Source: Anaerolineales bacterium (GTDB lineage: Bacteria > Chloroflexota > Anaerolineae > Anaerolineales > UBA11579). From it: DNA of 64,000 nt. Of this stretch, positions 56,021 to 64,000 are shown piece by piece. Made by a program: the position numbers and the translations under genes. Positions within the stretch are counted from its first letter, which is position 1, and each line of letters begins with the position of its first letter. The stretch spans positions 958,480-1,022,479 of the forward strand of contig JAHBVC010000001.1 of the NCBI GenBank assembly GCA_019637755.1, written 5' to 3'. The notes under the pieces are model-generated. The model searched no databases, was not told where the DNA came from, and saw only the letters and a list, made by a program, of their open reading frames with translations.

Positions 56021-56857
56021 CTACGCGGAGCCGAGGGAATTTTGCGCTTCAAGCGCTTGCAGGATCTTGAGCACATCTGCGCGCGAAAGTTTTTCGCGCC
56101 CTTCGGCCAGCGCCTCCAGGGTGGCATGCGCCAGCGCCCGGGGGATATTGACAAAGTCTGAGAAGGTGTTGGCCGCCAGGCTTTGCATGTAAGCATCAAA
56201 GTCGTTCAAATTGTGGCGGGCGTAATTCTGCATTTCAGCATCGCCCCAATCATCGGGGTAAAAATCCACACCGCGTTGCAAGTCTTCCTTGCGATTGCGC
56301 AGGATGTTGACCGATTGCAGGGCGCGCCCAAACTGGATCGCCAAACTGCGGTGGATCTGCACGTGCTCGAACCAAGCCCACAAGTCACACAGCAGCAGGC
56401 CCACCGCGCCCGCCACGCTATACGTGTAGCGATCCAGATCAGCCTGCGAAGCTACCGTGAAGCCGTTGAGCACCCAATCGCGCATGCGCCCGGCCATCGC
56501 CGAGGTGGCCTCCCAGACGCGCGGGGCGATGAACGCCGGGGCATAGCACGCCCATTCGGAGAGGCGCAGCGTCACCTCAGGCAACTGCTCTGTATAGGGG
56601 GCAAAGAGCGCGCTAAAACGCGCATGGTCAAAGCGCTCGGCCGAGGTTTGCGAATCGAGCAGCAGGCAAATAGTTTGCAGGAGCTCGGCCTTGGCCGCCG
56701 CTGGCAAGTGCGGATGATCTTCGATCTCGTCAATGGCGCGCATGCACAGGTAGCCCGCGGCCACGGCTTCCTGCAAGCCATTGGGCAAGCGGATGATCGG
56801 CAGATAAAAGGTGCGGCTGGTTTGCTCCAGCACTTCAAGGGCGGTATGGATCGTCAC
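56021..56857 (-). CDS. squalene/phytoene synthase family protein
   Basis: A 278-residue head-to-head prenyl synthase. Visible: F-Y-L-P-I-I-R-L-P near residue 17, the first aspartate-rich motif D-E-I-E-D at 43-47, a helical core and the second metal region S-V-N-I-L-R-N-R-K-E-D-L-Q-R-G-V-D-F-Y near residue 185. It joins two FPP or GGPP units into squalene or phytoene; which one is not decidable here. The start is a GTG at 56857, 7 nt after TATAAT (56865-56870). That box overlaps the stop of the preceding gene, and no ribosome-binding site is present. Confidence 0.9.
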   Translation of the reverse strand: MTIHTALEVLEQTSRTFYLPIIRLPNGLQEAVAAGYLCMRAIDEIEDHPHLPAAAKAELLQTICLLLDSQTSAERFDHARFSALFAPYTEQLPEVTLRLSEWACYAPAFIAPRVWEATSAMAGRMRDWVLNGFTVASQADLDRYTYSVAGAVGLLLCDLWAWFEHVQIHRSLAIQFGRALQSVNILRNRKEDLQRGVDFYPDDWGDAEMQNYARHNLNDFDAYMQSLAANTFSDFVNIPRALAHATLEALAEGREKLSRADVLKILQALEAQNSLGSA

Positions 56858-56865
56858 TAGCGTGA

Positions 56866-57276
56866 TTATATATCCTCAGGTTCAGAATAACGCCACTGGC
56901 TGCGTTCACGCATGCGCAAGAACCACTCGATCGCCAGGAACACAATCGCCAGCAAAAGCGCCAACGCGCCCGTGAGCACCTGGCCATATTGCAACCAAGC
57001 CAGGGTGGCCGCATACACGCCGACCCACAAGGCCTGGCGCACGATGCCATTGCTGCGTACCGGCGGATCGCTGGGGAAGCGGTAATTGAGGAAGGACACC
57101 ACCGGCAGGCCCAGGCCGCTGAACGCGATCACCACCAGGAAGAAGAACAGCCAGCGCGGCACAAGCGTGGGCTGGGTACTGGTGAGCAGCAAGCTCAGCC
57201 CACCCCAACCCAGCACCAGCAACAGGATGGTGATGGGCAGGAAGGCAAACGGAGAGGGGGTGCCAGCCTTGTTCAT
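56866..57276 (-). CDS. small four-helix membrane protein of unknown function
   Basis: A 136-residue protein with about four membrane helices (near 8-28, 40-60, 85-105, 108-125) and a charged C-terminus. ATG 57276 follows TATAAT (57284-57289) by 7 nt without a ribosome-binding site, so it is probably leaderless. The longer reading to 57330 would start upstream of that -10 box. Its stop TAA forms part of the -10 box of the next gene. I do not recognise the family; it may belong with the isoprenoid genes downstream. Confidence 0.8.
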   Translation of the reverse strand: MNKAGTPSPFAFLPITILLLVLGWGGLSLLLTSTQPTLVPRWLFFFLVVIAFSGLGLPVVSFLNYRFPSDPPVRSNGIVRQALWVGVYAATLAWLQYGQVLTGALALLLAIVFLAIEWFLRMRERSQWRYSEPEDI

Positions 57277-57301
57277 TGCGGTGATTATACGTGCTTGCTG
57301 C

Positions 57302-57331
57302 TTGACTAGCCTGGCGCACCTGATGTACACT
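57302..57331 (+). promoter_or_regulatory. promoter of the leader ORF and GNAT gene
   Basis: TTGACT at 57302-57307 and TACACT at 57326-57331, 18 bp apart, giving transcription from about 57338 and a leader of about 225 nt before the GNAT gene. It diverges from the membrane-protein promoter, whose -10 is at 57284-57289. Confidence 0.7.
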
Positions 57332-57354
57332 ATGCGCTATCAGGAGTTTGTAAG

Positions 57355-57456
57355 ATGCAGACCTTCTACACCACCCCAATTGCTCAGCAGAGCGCAGCCA
57401 ATAAGGCTGGCGTTTTCGCTCTGCCTTGGCGTAGTGTGCCTGCATCTGGCCAATAG
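57355..57456 (+). CDS. 33-codon leader peptide / small ORF in front of the GNAT gene
   Basis: ATG at 57355 with AGGAG at a spacing of 8, then 33 codons to a TAG at 57454-57456. The peptide starts M-Q-T-F-Y-T-T-P-I-A-Q-Q-S and ends V-P-A-S-G-Q, with one Trp and no run of one amino acid. It is 17 nt downstream of the predicted transcription start and 20 nt before the first of two terminators. This is the layout of a translated attenuator leader. It may instead be a small protein with its own terminator; the sequence does not decide. I know of no family for it. Confidence 0.6.
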   Translation: MQTFYTTPIAQQSAANKAGVFALPWRSVPASGQ

Positions 57457-57476
57457 ACAAATTCTGTTTAGTGACC

Positions 57477-57509
57477 GGCCGCATGGCGCACCGCCCTGCG
57501 GCCTTTTTT
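57477..57509 (+). terminator. first tandem terminator in the GNAT leader
   Basis: GGCCGCA, 13-nt loop that itself has GGCG/CGCC, TGCGGCC, then six T. The loop pairs can extend the stem. Confidence 0.88.
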
Positions 57510-57515
57510 GTTTAA

Positions 57516-57547
57516 GGTCGCCGGGCGCCCGCCTGCGGCCTTTTTTT
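57516..57547 (+). terminator. second tandem terminator in the GNAT leader
   Basis: Outer pairs GGTCGC/GCGGCC and inner CGGG/CCCG, then seven T at 57541-57547. Its 3' arm CTGCGGCC plus T-run copies that of the first terminator, so one may be a duplicate of the other. The GNAT ribosome-binding site GGAGG starts 8 nt later. Confidence 0.82.
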
Positions 57548-57563
57548 ATTCTTTGGAGGCATT

Positions 57564-58580
57564 ATGGATGACGAATTGTATAGCCAGTATGCGCTGCGCC
57601 CGGTAGCGCCCGAGGACACCGCCGCCGTGGTGGCGGTGATCAACCAGTTCTCGCAAACCTTTGGCAACTTCGCCGAGGAGACGGTGGAGGGCCTGGCCGG
57701 ATTTTGGAAAACGCCCGGTATAGCGCCCGCCGATGACTTGCGCGTGCTAGTGGCCGCGGATGGCCGCATTGCCGGGTACGCCGAAACCACCGCGTGGAAT
57801 GAGGTGCCCGTGCATCCCAACATCTACCAGCGCGTGCTGCCTGAGCTGGTCGGCAGCCCAGCCCATGCGCAGCTGCTGGATTGGGCCATCGCACGCAGCC
57901 ACGCGGTGCTGGACAAAGTACCCGAGGACCTGCGCGTCTCGATCGGCACCTTCAGCCTGATGGATATCCCCGCGCAGGAGGCGCTGCTGGCCGAGCGTGG
58001 CTTCAGCAAGACGCGCTATACCTTTGAGATGGGCATTGCCCTCAACGGTGAGATCCCCGCGCCGCAGTGGCCGCACGGTATCCGCTTACAGCCTTTCGAT
58101 CTCGAGCGGGATCTACGCAAGGTATATGCCGCTCACGATCAGGCCTTCGAAGACCACTTCGGCCACCAGGCCGAAGAGTTCGAGAAGGGTCTTGAGCGCT
58201 TCCGCCATCTGTTGGTGGCGGAAGGCACCGAGTACGACCCGAGCCTGTGGTTCATCGCCATGGATGGCGATGAGATCGCCGGCTACCTGGTTGGGCGCAA
58301 ACGCAGCGATGGCGGCGATTTGGGCTGGGTCAATTTGCTCGGCGTGCGCCGCCCCTGGCGCAAGCTGGGGCTGGGTTTGGCGTTGCTGCAGCATGGCTTC
58401 CGCGCCTTCCAGGCGCGCGGCTGGCAACGCGCCGAGCTCAACGTAGATGGCAGCAGCCTCACCGGCGCGGTGCGCTTGTATGAACGCGCGGGCATGCAAG
58501 TGATTCGCCGGCATGCCCGCTACGAGAAGGAACTTCGTGCAGGAAAGGAGTTGATGACCGTAGAACTAAGCAGCCAATAG
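57564..58580 (+). CDS. GNAT-family protein with two acetyltransferase domains
   Basis: A 338-residue protein with two GNAT domains. The N-terminal one (about 8-150) starts L-R-P-V-A-P-E-D-T-A-A and has A-G-Y-A-E-T. The C-terminal one (about 170-320) starts I-R-L-Q-P-F-D, has I-A-G-Y-L-V-G and the acetyl-CoA loop R-R-P-W-R-K-L-G-L-G near residue 265, then Y-E-R-A-G-M. The layout is like mycothiol synthase MshD and related double-GNAT enzymes; the acceptor is unknown. GGAGG lies 4 nt before the ATG. Because its leader has an ORF and two terminators, its expression is probably conditional. Confidence 0.88.
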   Translation: MDDELYSQYALRPVAPEDTAAVVAVINQFSQTFGNFAEETVEGLAGFWKTPGIAPADDLRVLVAADGRIAGYAETTAWNEVPVHPNIYQRVLPELVGSPAHAQLLDWAIARSHAVLDKVPEDLRVSIGTFSLMDIPAQEALLAERGFSKTRYTFEMGIALNGEIPAPQWPHGIRLQPFDLERDLRKVYAAHDQAFEDHFGHQAEEFEKGLERFRHLLVAEGTEYDPSLWFIAMDGDEIAGYLVGRKRSDGGDLGWVNLLGVRRPWRKLGLGLALLQHGFRAFQARGWQRAELNVDGSSLTGAVRLYERAGMQVIRRHARYEKELRAGKELMTVELSSQ

Positions 58581-58600
58581 CCCCAAACCGCAGAACCAAC

Positions 58601-58636
58601 ACAACAGCGCCGGCGATGAGCCGGCGTTGTTGTTTC
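58601..58636 (+). terminator. terminator after the GNAT gene
   Basis: ACAACAGCGCCGGC-GATGA-GCCGGCGTTGTTGT, then TTTCTGG; the T-run is short. It lies just before the aldo/keto reductase promoter region. Confidence 0.75.
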
Positions 58637-58671
58637 TGGCCGTTATACTTGCACGGAAAGGATCTGCGGCA

Positions 58672-59643
58672 ATGGAATACAGACAATTTGGCAAACAGGC
58701 GCTGCGCGTCAGCGAGATGGGGCACGGCTTGTGGGGGATGGGCGGGTGGTCAGACGCCGATGATAAACAATCTATGGCCGCGCTGGAGCGCTCGTTGGCC
58801 CTGGGCTGCAATTTCTTTGACACCGCCTGGGCCTATGGCGCGGGCCATAGCGAGCGCCTGCTGGGCCAGTTGATCCGCAATCACCCGGGCAGCGAGATCA
58901 TCATTGCTACCAAAGTGCCGCCCAAAAACGGCGTATGGCCGGCCGATCCAAACGATGCGCTCGAGGATGTATTCCCCGCCCAGCACATTATCGATTTCAC
59001 AAAACGCAGCCTGGATAATTTGGGCACTGACCATCTGCACTTGCAACAACTGCACGTCTGGGATGACCAGTGGGCCGAGGCCCCCGGGTGGATCGAAGCC
59101 GCTGAACAATTGAAGGCGGAAGGACTGATTAAATTCTTCGGCTTGAGTTTGAACCGTTGGGAGCCCTGGAATGGACTCAAGGCAATTCGCACCGGCGCAG
59201 TAGATGCGGTGCAGGTGATCTACAACATTTTCGATCAGGCGCCCGAAGATGAACTCTTCCCGCTGTGCCAGGAGTTGGGCGTGGCGGTATTGGCACGCGT
59301 GCCATTGGATGAAGGCGGCCTTAGCGGTAAGCTCACGCTAGAGACCCAGTTTGCCGAAGATGACTGGCGCTCGGGCTATTTTGGGCCAGAGAATTTAAAG
59401 CCCACGGTTGAACGCGCCGAAGCACTGAAGGCCTTGCTGCCCGCCGGCATGCCGCTGCCGGAGCTGGCCCTGCGCTTTGTATTGGCCCACCCGGCAGTCA
59501 GCACCACCATCCCGGGGATGCGCAAGTTGGCGCATGTGGAGCAGAACATCGCCTTGAGCGATGGCAAGCCCCTGCCCGCAGAACTGCTGGAGCAACTTAA
59601 GGCGCACCGCTGGGACCGCAAAGTGGCCCCGTGGTCTGATTAG
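58672..59643 (+). CDS. aldo/keto reductase
   Basis: A 323-residue NADPH-dependent carbonyl reductase of (beta/alpha)8 fold. The catalytic tetrad is visible: Asp and Tyr in F-F-D-T-A-W-A-Y-G, Lys in I-A-T-K-V, and His in L-Q-Q-L-H-V-W. The C-terminal cofactor loop is S-T-T-I-P-G-M-R near residue 290. It looks like the general oxidoreductase group, substrate unknown. ATG 58672 has AAGGAT upstream, with a -10 TATACT at 58644-58649. Its TAG overlaps by 4 nt the convergent TAA of the next gene. Confidence 0.92.
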   Translation: MEYRQFGKQALRVSEMGHGLWGMGGWSDADDKQSMAALERSLALGCNFFDTAWAYGAGHSERLLGQLIRNHPGSEIIIATKVPPKNGVWPADPNDALEDVFPAQHIIDFTKRSLDNLGTDHLHLQQLHVWDDQWAEAPGWIEAAEQLKAEGLIKFFGLSLNRWEPWNGLKAIRTGAVDAVQVIYNIFDQAPEDELFPLCQELGVAVLARVPLDEGGLSGKLTLETQFAEDDWRSGYFGPENLKPTVERAEALKALLPAGMPLPELALRFVLAHPAVSTTIPGMRKLAHVEQNIALSDGKPLPAELLEQLKAHRWDRKVAPWSD

Positions 59644-60212
59644 TCAGTTGGGGTAATGGGTTCGAGTTCGGCAACCAAATAGGGCACCTGCTCAGGGTAA
59701 GACCAAAGCACTACGGCGCGATACTCGGCCAGCTCAACGTCAGCGGGCAGCGCCAGTTGGGCATCGCCCTCGGCTAGCGCCAACAAGCCCAGGTCGAGAC
59801 TGGTGGCCCAATCGGGAGCGTTGCTGGCATCAACCTCGCCATCGGCCAGCACCACGTGCAGATTCGGATACGCATCCAGCTGCACGTCCTCCAAAGCCAC
59901 AATGTGGGCGCCATTCTCGAGCGCGTAGATCTCCACATTGCCGCTGCCTGCCACGGCCACCGCCATAAAGCTACCACTGGCTACGCGTTGTGCTTGTGGC
60001 ATGCTACTGAAGTCAATCGTCTCCAGGGTGGCGGTTGGCAATGGAGTGGCCGTGGCCGGGCGCGGGGTAGCACTGGCCATCAGCGCCAGCGTGGGAAACA
60101 TGGTGTAAGCTTGCCGGCTGGTAAACAGCGGGGAAATCAAATACCACGCCACGGACGAGCCTAACAAGGCCATTCCCAAAACAGCCAGCCGGATCACAGG
60201 TTTCTTAAACAT
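59640..60212 (-). CDS. exported protein with a DM13-like domain
   Basis: A 190-residue protein with one N-terminal membrane helix (about residues 8-28), a Thr/Pro/Ala spacer (T-P-R-P-A-T-A-T-P-L-P-T-A-T) and a C-terminal domain (about 75-185). The domain runs G-S-F-M-A-V, G-N-V-E-I-Y-A-L-E-N-G, L-D-A-Y-P-N-L-H-V-V-L-A and Y-R-A-V-V-L-W-S-Y, matching the electron-transfer DM13 pattern (PF10517). The usual Cys before the end is Ser here. Anchored outside the membrane. The ATG follows TATAAT by 9 nt with no ribosome-binding site. The function is unknown; DM13 is only presumed to bind a cofactor. Confidence 0.75.
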   Translation of the reverse strand: MFKKPVIRLAVLGMALLGSSVAWYLISPLFTSRQAYTMFPTLALMASATPRPATATPLPTATLETIDFSSMPQAQRVASGSFMAVAVAGSGNVEIYALENGAHIVALEDVQLDAYPNLHVVLADGEVDASNAPDWATSLDLGLLALAEGDAQLALPADVELAEYRAVVLWSYPEQVPYLVAELEPITPTD

Positions 60213-60286
60213 GGAGCGCGGATTATAGCCGAACGCCGCGCCGCCGCGCCGAGCCTGGGTTTAAGGTTGCATGAGAGCCCGGGCAC

Positions 60287-62608
60287 TCACGGGGTGGCGC
60301 TGCTGAGCCATAGCCGGTAGCCATCGGTCTCGGCGCGCAGCCAGCCGTGCTCGGCCACCGAAAGCAGCCGGCCCGGCAGCGCGGCGTTCGGCGCGGTGCC
60401 TTCGGCACTGAGCCAATATACGCGGGCGCCACTGCCAGCAAGCCATTCCGGCGGGTTCAGCGGGGGATAGCCGCCTTCAGGCAACAAGAGCAGATCCAGC
60501 CCGGCTACCGGCTCAGCACGCAACCTAGCCAGTTGGTCTACATCGATGCCGGTGGGCAGTAGCGCCTGAAAGTTGCGCCATTGCAATAGGAAGGTGGCGC
60601 CACGCGGGCCAATGCCGAGCACTTGCAAAGAGGCCTCATCCCCTAAATCCAGCGTTTGCCCTTGGGCTAAAGGACTGGGGGCATAAGTAGACAAGTTCTC
60701 CAGCAATGCGCTGAGCTGTGGAGTGGGCCAACTGTGTCCCCATAGCACCCCATTGGCCTGTAGGCGTTCAAAGCCACTGCGCAGGCCGTCGATCTGCTCG
60801 GCACGGCTGCCGCCCAGCAGCACCCAATCCAGCTGGCGGGCAAAGAATGGCAAATGTTGGCCGAGCTGGCTGGAAAGTTCGAGCGCGCTGCCCCCACCGT
60901 TGATCAAGACATTACGCCCGGTGGGTGTGCGGATCAGAATTGCCTCACCGGGCACATCCAACAGGGTAATTTGCAACCGCCCGCTGGGTGCGGCCGCCGC
61001 CAGCCCCCAGGCGGCCAGTGCCGCGCCTGCTAACAGGCCGGCAACCAGCGCCGGGCGCGGCTGCAAACGGCGCAGCGCCTGGCGCAAGGGCGCCAGGCTG
61101 GCCGCCAGCACGGCGGCGTAATACAACAGCACCAGAGCTAAACTAACATGCTCAACAGGATAGACGGCCCAGGCGGGCTGCGCCAGCCACTGCGCGCTGC
61201 GCACGGTGAGCGCGCCCAGCGGCCAGGCACAAAGCGCCAATAGCTGGCCGGGTAAGCGCCAAACCCAGGACACCAGTAGGGACAGACCGCCCAGAATGAA
61301 CAGCGCCGGCTGCAATGGCAAGATCAGTAGATTGGCCGGAAAAGTAATTAGCGAGAATTGCCCAAAGTGATACAGCAGCAACGGCAGGGTGAGTACTTGC
61401 GCTGCCAAGGTAAATAAAAAGTATTCGCTGATCGGGCCGGCGAGGCGCGTGGCCCACACTGCGGGGAGACGCGCCTCAAGCTGCTGCTCTAACCAGGCTC
61501 GCCAGGGGCCGGCATACACCAGCAGCCCCAGCGTGGCCATAAAGGAGAGCTGAAAGCCAACATCCCACAGGATCAAAGGGTTCACCAAGGCCATCAGAGC
61601 CGCGGTGAAGGCCAGCGTGTTCAGGCTGTGCTGATCGCGTCCGGCCAGTTGAGCGGCCAATACCACCAGGCCCATGATCGCCGCGCGCACTACGGAGGCT
61701 TGCGCTCCGACCAAGACGGTGTAAGCCACAATGCACAGGCCCGCCAGCCACAGGCCGCGGCGCTTGCCGACCACTCGCGTGAACACGCTGAGCGCTAACC
61801 CGGCAATGATGCTGATATTGAAGCCCGAGATGGCTACGATGTGACGGGTACCGGTGGTGTTGAACGCCTGCTTCAGCTGCTGGCTGATGCCACTTTCATC
61901 ACCGAGCAGAATACCAGCCAGCAAACCGGCCACCGGGTCAGGATAGAGCTGGTGCAGGCGCTCCACCCCGGCTGATCGAATACTGTACAGCCACTGGCGC
62001 AGGCGATCCCCGTGCCATTGACCGCTGGCCTGCACGTTAGCAAAAGGCATCTCACTATGTACGCCTTGACGCGCCAGGTATTCGGCGTAGGTGTCATCTT
62101 CATCGCCCCCTGGAGTGCGCAACCGGCCGGTGAGCAGCACGCCGTCACCATAATGCCACTGCTGGCCCAAGGCCACGCGTGCCAGGGCGCGCCCCCGCAC
62201 GGCGTATAGCTGCCCGTCCAGCTCCAGCTGCTCCGCCTCGAACCACAGCTCGGTGTGGTTTTCACGCGCCACGGCCGGCTGGGTCAGATGGCCCCACACC
62301 TGTAGCTGCCCCTCGGCATTGTTGTAAAAAGCCAGGTCGGCGGGGGTGAGCTGCGGCTGCGCCGCCTGGTAGCGCAGCGCGCCCAGTGTGAGCAGCAAGG
62401 CGGCGAACAAGGCCAGGCGCGCCGCCGCGTGGGGCCAGCGCCACAGCGCGGCGAGTAAGGCCAGTAGGCACAGCGCGGCCAGCCACGGCCAGGCCGCGCC
62501 GTGCGGCCAGCGATTGGCGGCCAGGATACCGAGGAGAAATGCCAGACTGGTCCACAAGAGCGGCAAGTGGACGAAGGCCGGCACACGTTTGCTGTCCGCG
62601 CCCTGCAT
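60287..62608 (-). CDS. ComEC/Rec2-type DNA-uptake channel protein
   Basis: A 773-residue integral membrane protein: N-terminal DUF4131-type soluble part (about 95-200), the Competence channel domain (about 230-520, about ten helices, containing A-I-S-G-F-N-I and V-R-A-A-I-M-G), and a C-terminal part with a metallo-beta-lactamase-like outline. That part has L-L-D-V-P-G-E-A-I-L-I and I-N-G-G-G-S, but L-G-G-S-R-A-E-Q where active copies have an H-x-H-x-D-H motif, so the nuclease-like site is lost. The ATG at 62608 follows TATAAT (62616-62621) by 7 nt and has no ribosome-binding site; the longer reading to 62668 lies in the rRNA terminator. It would bring DNA through the membrane. Confidence 0.85.
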   Translation of the reverse strand: MQGADSKRVPAFVHLPLLWTSLAFLLGILAANRWPHGAAWPWLAALCLLALLAALWRWPHAAARLALFAALLLTLGALRYQAAQPQLTPADLAFYNNAEGQLQVWGHLTQPAVARENHTELWFEAEQLELDGQLYAVRGRALARVALGQQWHYGDGVLLTGRLRTPGGDEDDTYAEYLARQGVHSEMPFANVQASGQWHGDRLRQWLYSIRSAGVERLHQLYPDPVAGLLAGILLGDESGISQQLKQAFNTTGTRHIVAISGFNISIIAGLALSVFTRVVGKRRGLWLAGLCIVAYTVLVGAQASVVRAAIMGLVVLAAQLAGRDQHSLNTLAFTAALMALVNPLILWDVGFQLSFMATLGLLVYAGPWRAWLEQQLEARLPAVWATRLAGPISEYFLFTLAAQVLTLPLLLYHFGQFSLITFPANLLILPLQPALFILGGLSLLVSWVWRLPGQLLALCAWPLGALTVRSAQWLAQPAWAVYPVEHVSLALVLLYYAAVLAASLAPLRQALRRLQPRPALVAGLLAGAALAAWGLAAAAPSGRLQITLLDVPGEAILIRTPTGRNVLINGGGSALELSSQLGQHLPFFARQLDWVLLGGSRAEQIDGLRSGFERLQANGVLWGHSWPTPQLSALLENLSTYAPSPLAQGQTLDLGDEASLQVLGIGPRGATFLLQWRNFQALLPTGIDVDQLARLRAEPVAGLDLLLLPEGGYPPLNPPEWLAGSGARVYWLSAEGTAPNAALPGRLLSVAEHGWLRAETDGYRLWLSSATP

Positions 62609-62641
62609 GGCGGGCATTATAAATGGGGGCGATGCGGAAAC

Positions 62642-62671
62642 AAAAATGCCGCCAGGATCTGGCGGCATTTT
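62642..62671 (-). terminator. terminator of the rRNA operon
   Basis: AAAATGCCGCCA-GATCC-TGGCGGCATTTT on the minus strand, followed by TTG and TTT. Its base is 21 nt from the comEC -10 box, so read-through from rRNA into comEC must be low for independent control. Confidence 0.88.
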
Positions 62672-62687
62672 GAGTTAAAAGAAAAGT

Positions 62688-62807
62688 CTCTTGGCAATGA
62701 CCTACTCTCCCAGGGGGCTGCCCCCCAAGTACCATCGGCGCTAGCGAGCTTAACTGCCGGGTTCGAGATGGGACCGGGTGTACCCTCGCTGCATAAATCA
62801 CCAAGAG
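62688..62807 (-). rRNA. rrf: 5S ribosomal RNA
   Basis: The minus strand reads GCAGCGAGGGTACACCCGGT, then CCATCTCGAACCCGG, AGTTAAGCTC, GCGCCGATGGTACT and GGGAGAGTAGGTC, the invariant 5S parts in order. The closing helix is TCTTGGTGA with TCATTGCCAAGA. The ends are approximate within a few nucleotides. It is the last RNA of the operon; 23S lies 76 nt upstream. Confidence 0.96.
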
Positions 62808-62883
62808 ACTATTTCACAAGTCTGGTAACTGAATAATGACCCTGGGTTGCTGCACGGAAAATCTTCGAGTTCTCCACATTACC

Positions 62884-64000
<1,117 letters not shown>

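Noticed and set aside
57457-57563. T-box or other amino-acid riboswitch before the GNAT gene
   Set aside because: The region with GCATGGCGCACCGCC slightly resembles a T-box core, but the AGGGTGG-ACCGCG element and specifier loop are absent.

Overview
The window looks like chromosomal DNA of a high-GC, free-living bacterium of the phylum Chloroflexota, probably Anaerolineae-like. This is inferred from content only: many lipoproteins with Thr/Pro/Ala-rich spacers after the lipobox, a LysM-M23 lipoprotein cluster, a short EF-Ts, an isoprenoid reductase/synthase pair and typical Chloroflexota families. No 16S gene is present to confirm it. There is no prophage, insertion sequence or CRISPR array; almost everything is housekeeping or regulatory, with a few accessory islands.

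Layout. 1-4.8 kb holds a cut-off lipoprotein gene, a decayed metI fragment, a FrnE-type DsbA protein, a frameshifted alpha/beta-hydrolase, an iron-type substrate-binding lipoprotein, tRNA-Lys(TTT), thioredoxin and a membrane protein. 4.8-13.3 kb is a minus-strand block: metK under a SAM-I riboswitch, then a large housekeeping run read from right to left (rpsB-tsf, pyrH, a UV-damage glycosylase, frr-uppS-cdsA, glpX, HAD phosphatase). 13.3-22.2 kb has birA and a small membrane protein on plus, then dcd, a CapA-like lipoprotein, ftcD, thrB, thrC and a ComEA-like helix-hairpin-helix protein on minus, DUF554 on plus and a membrane-anchored DsbA on minus. 22.3-29.9 kb is a minus-strand signalling region: GNAT, a REC-PAS-GAF-GAF-HD-GYP protein, a tandem-XRE regulator, and an operon of two histidine kinases and one OmpR-type regulator. 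30-37.4 kb has gyrA and three tandem paralogous LysM-M23 lipoproteins. 37.4-48.9 kb has osmC, sbcC, prfA-prmC-tsaC, uvrA, tsaD and otsA. 48.9-57.3 kb is minus: otsB, an XPB-type helicase-associated protein without helicase, a lipid kinase, a ferritin-like protein, a phosphoesterase, an M24 peptidase, a geranylgeranyl-reductase-like enzyme, a squalene/phytoene synthase and a membrane protein. 57.3-64 kb has a leader ORF with tandem terminators before a double-GNAT gene, an aldo/keto reductase, a DM13 lipoprotein-like protein, comEC, and the 3' part of a 23S-5S rRNA operon.

How the genes connect. prfA-prmC joins a release factor with its methyltransferase; tsaC and tsaD act in the same tRNA t6A pathway; otsA and otsB make trehalose convergently; ComEA-like and ComEC proteins point to DNA uptake; HD-GYP and a kinase with an MshEN-like sensor point to cyclic-di-GMP control. 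Two DsbA-like proteins fit the conserved cysteines in the three LysM-M23 lipoproteins.

The most interesting signals are: (1) nine genes whose start codon lies 6-7 nt after a -10 box with no Shine-Dalgarno, suggesting widespread leaderless translation; (2) a 33-codon leader ORF followed by two tandem terminators in front of a GNAT gene; (3) the three-gene LysM / inactive-SLT-like / M23-with-calcium-loop cluster; (4) a histidine kinase with an MshEN-type N-terminal domain; (5) a ComEC whose metallo-beta-lactamase-like domain has lost its metal motif; (6) a perfect hairpin inside the spacer of the metK promoter.
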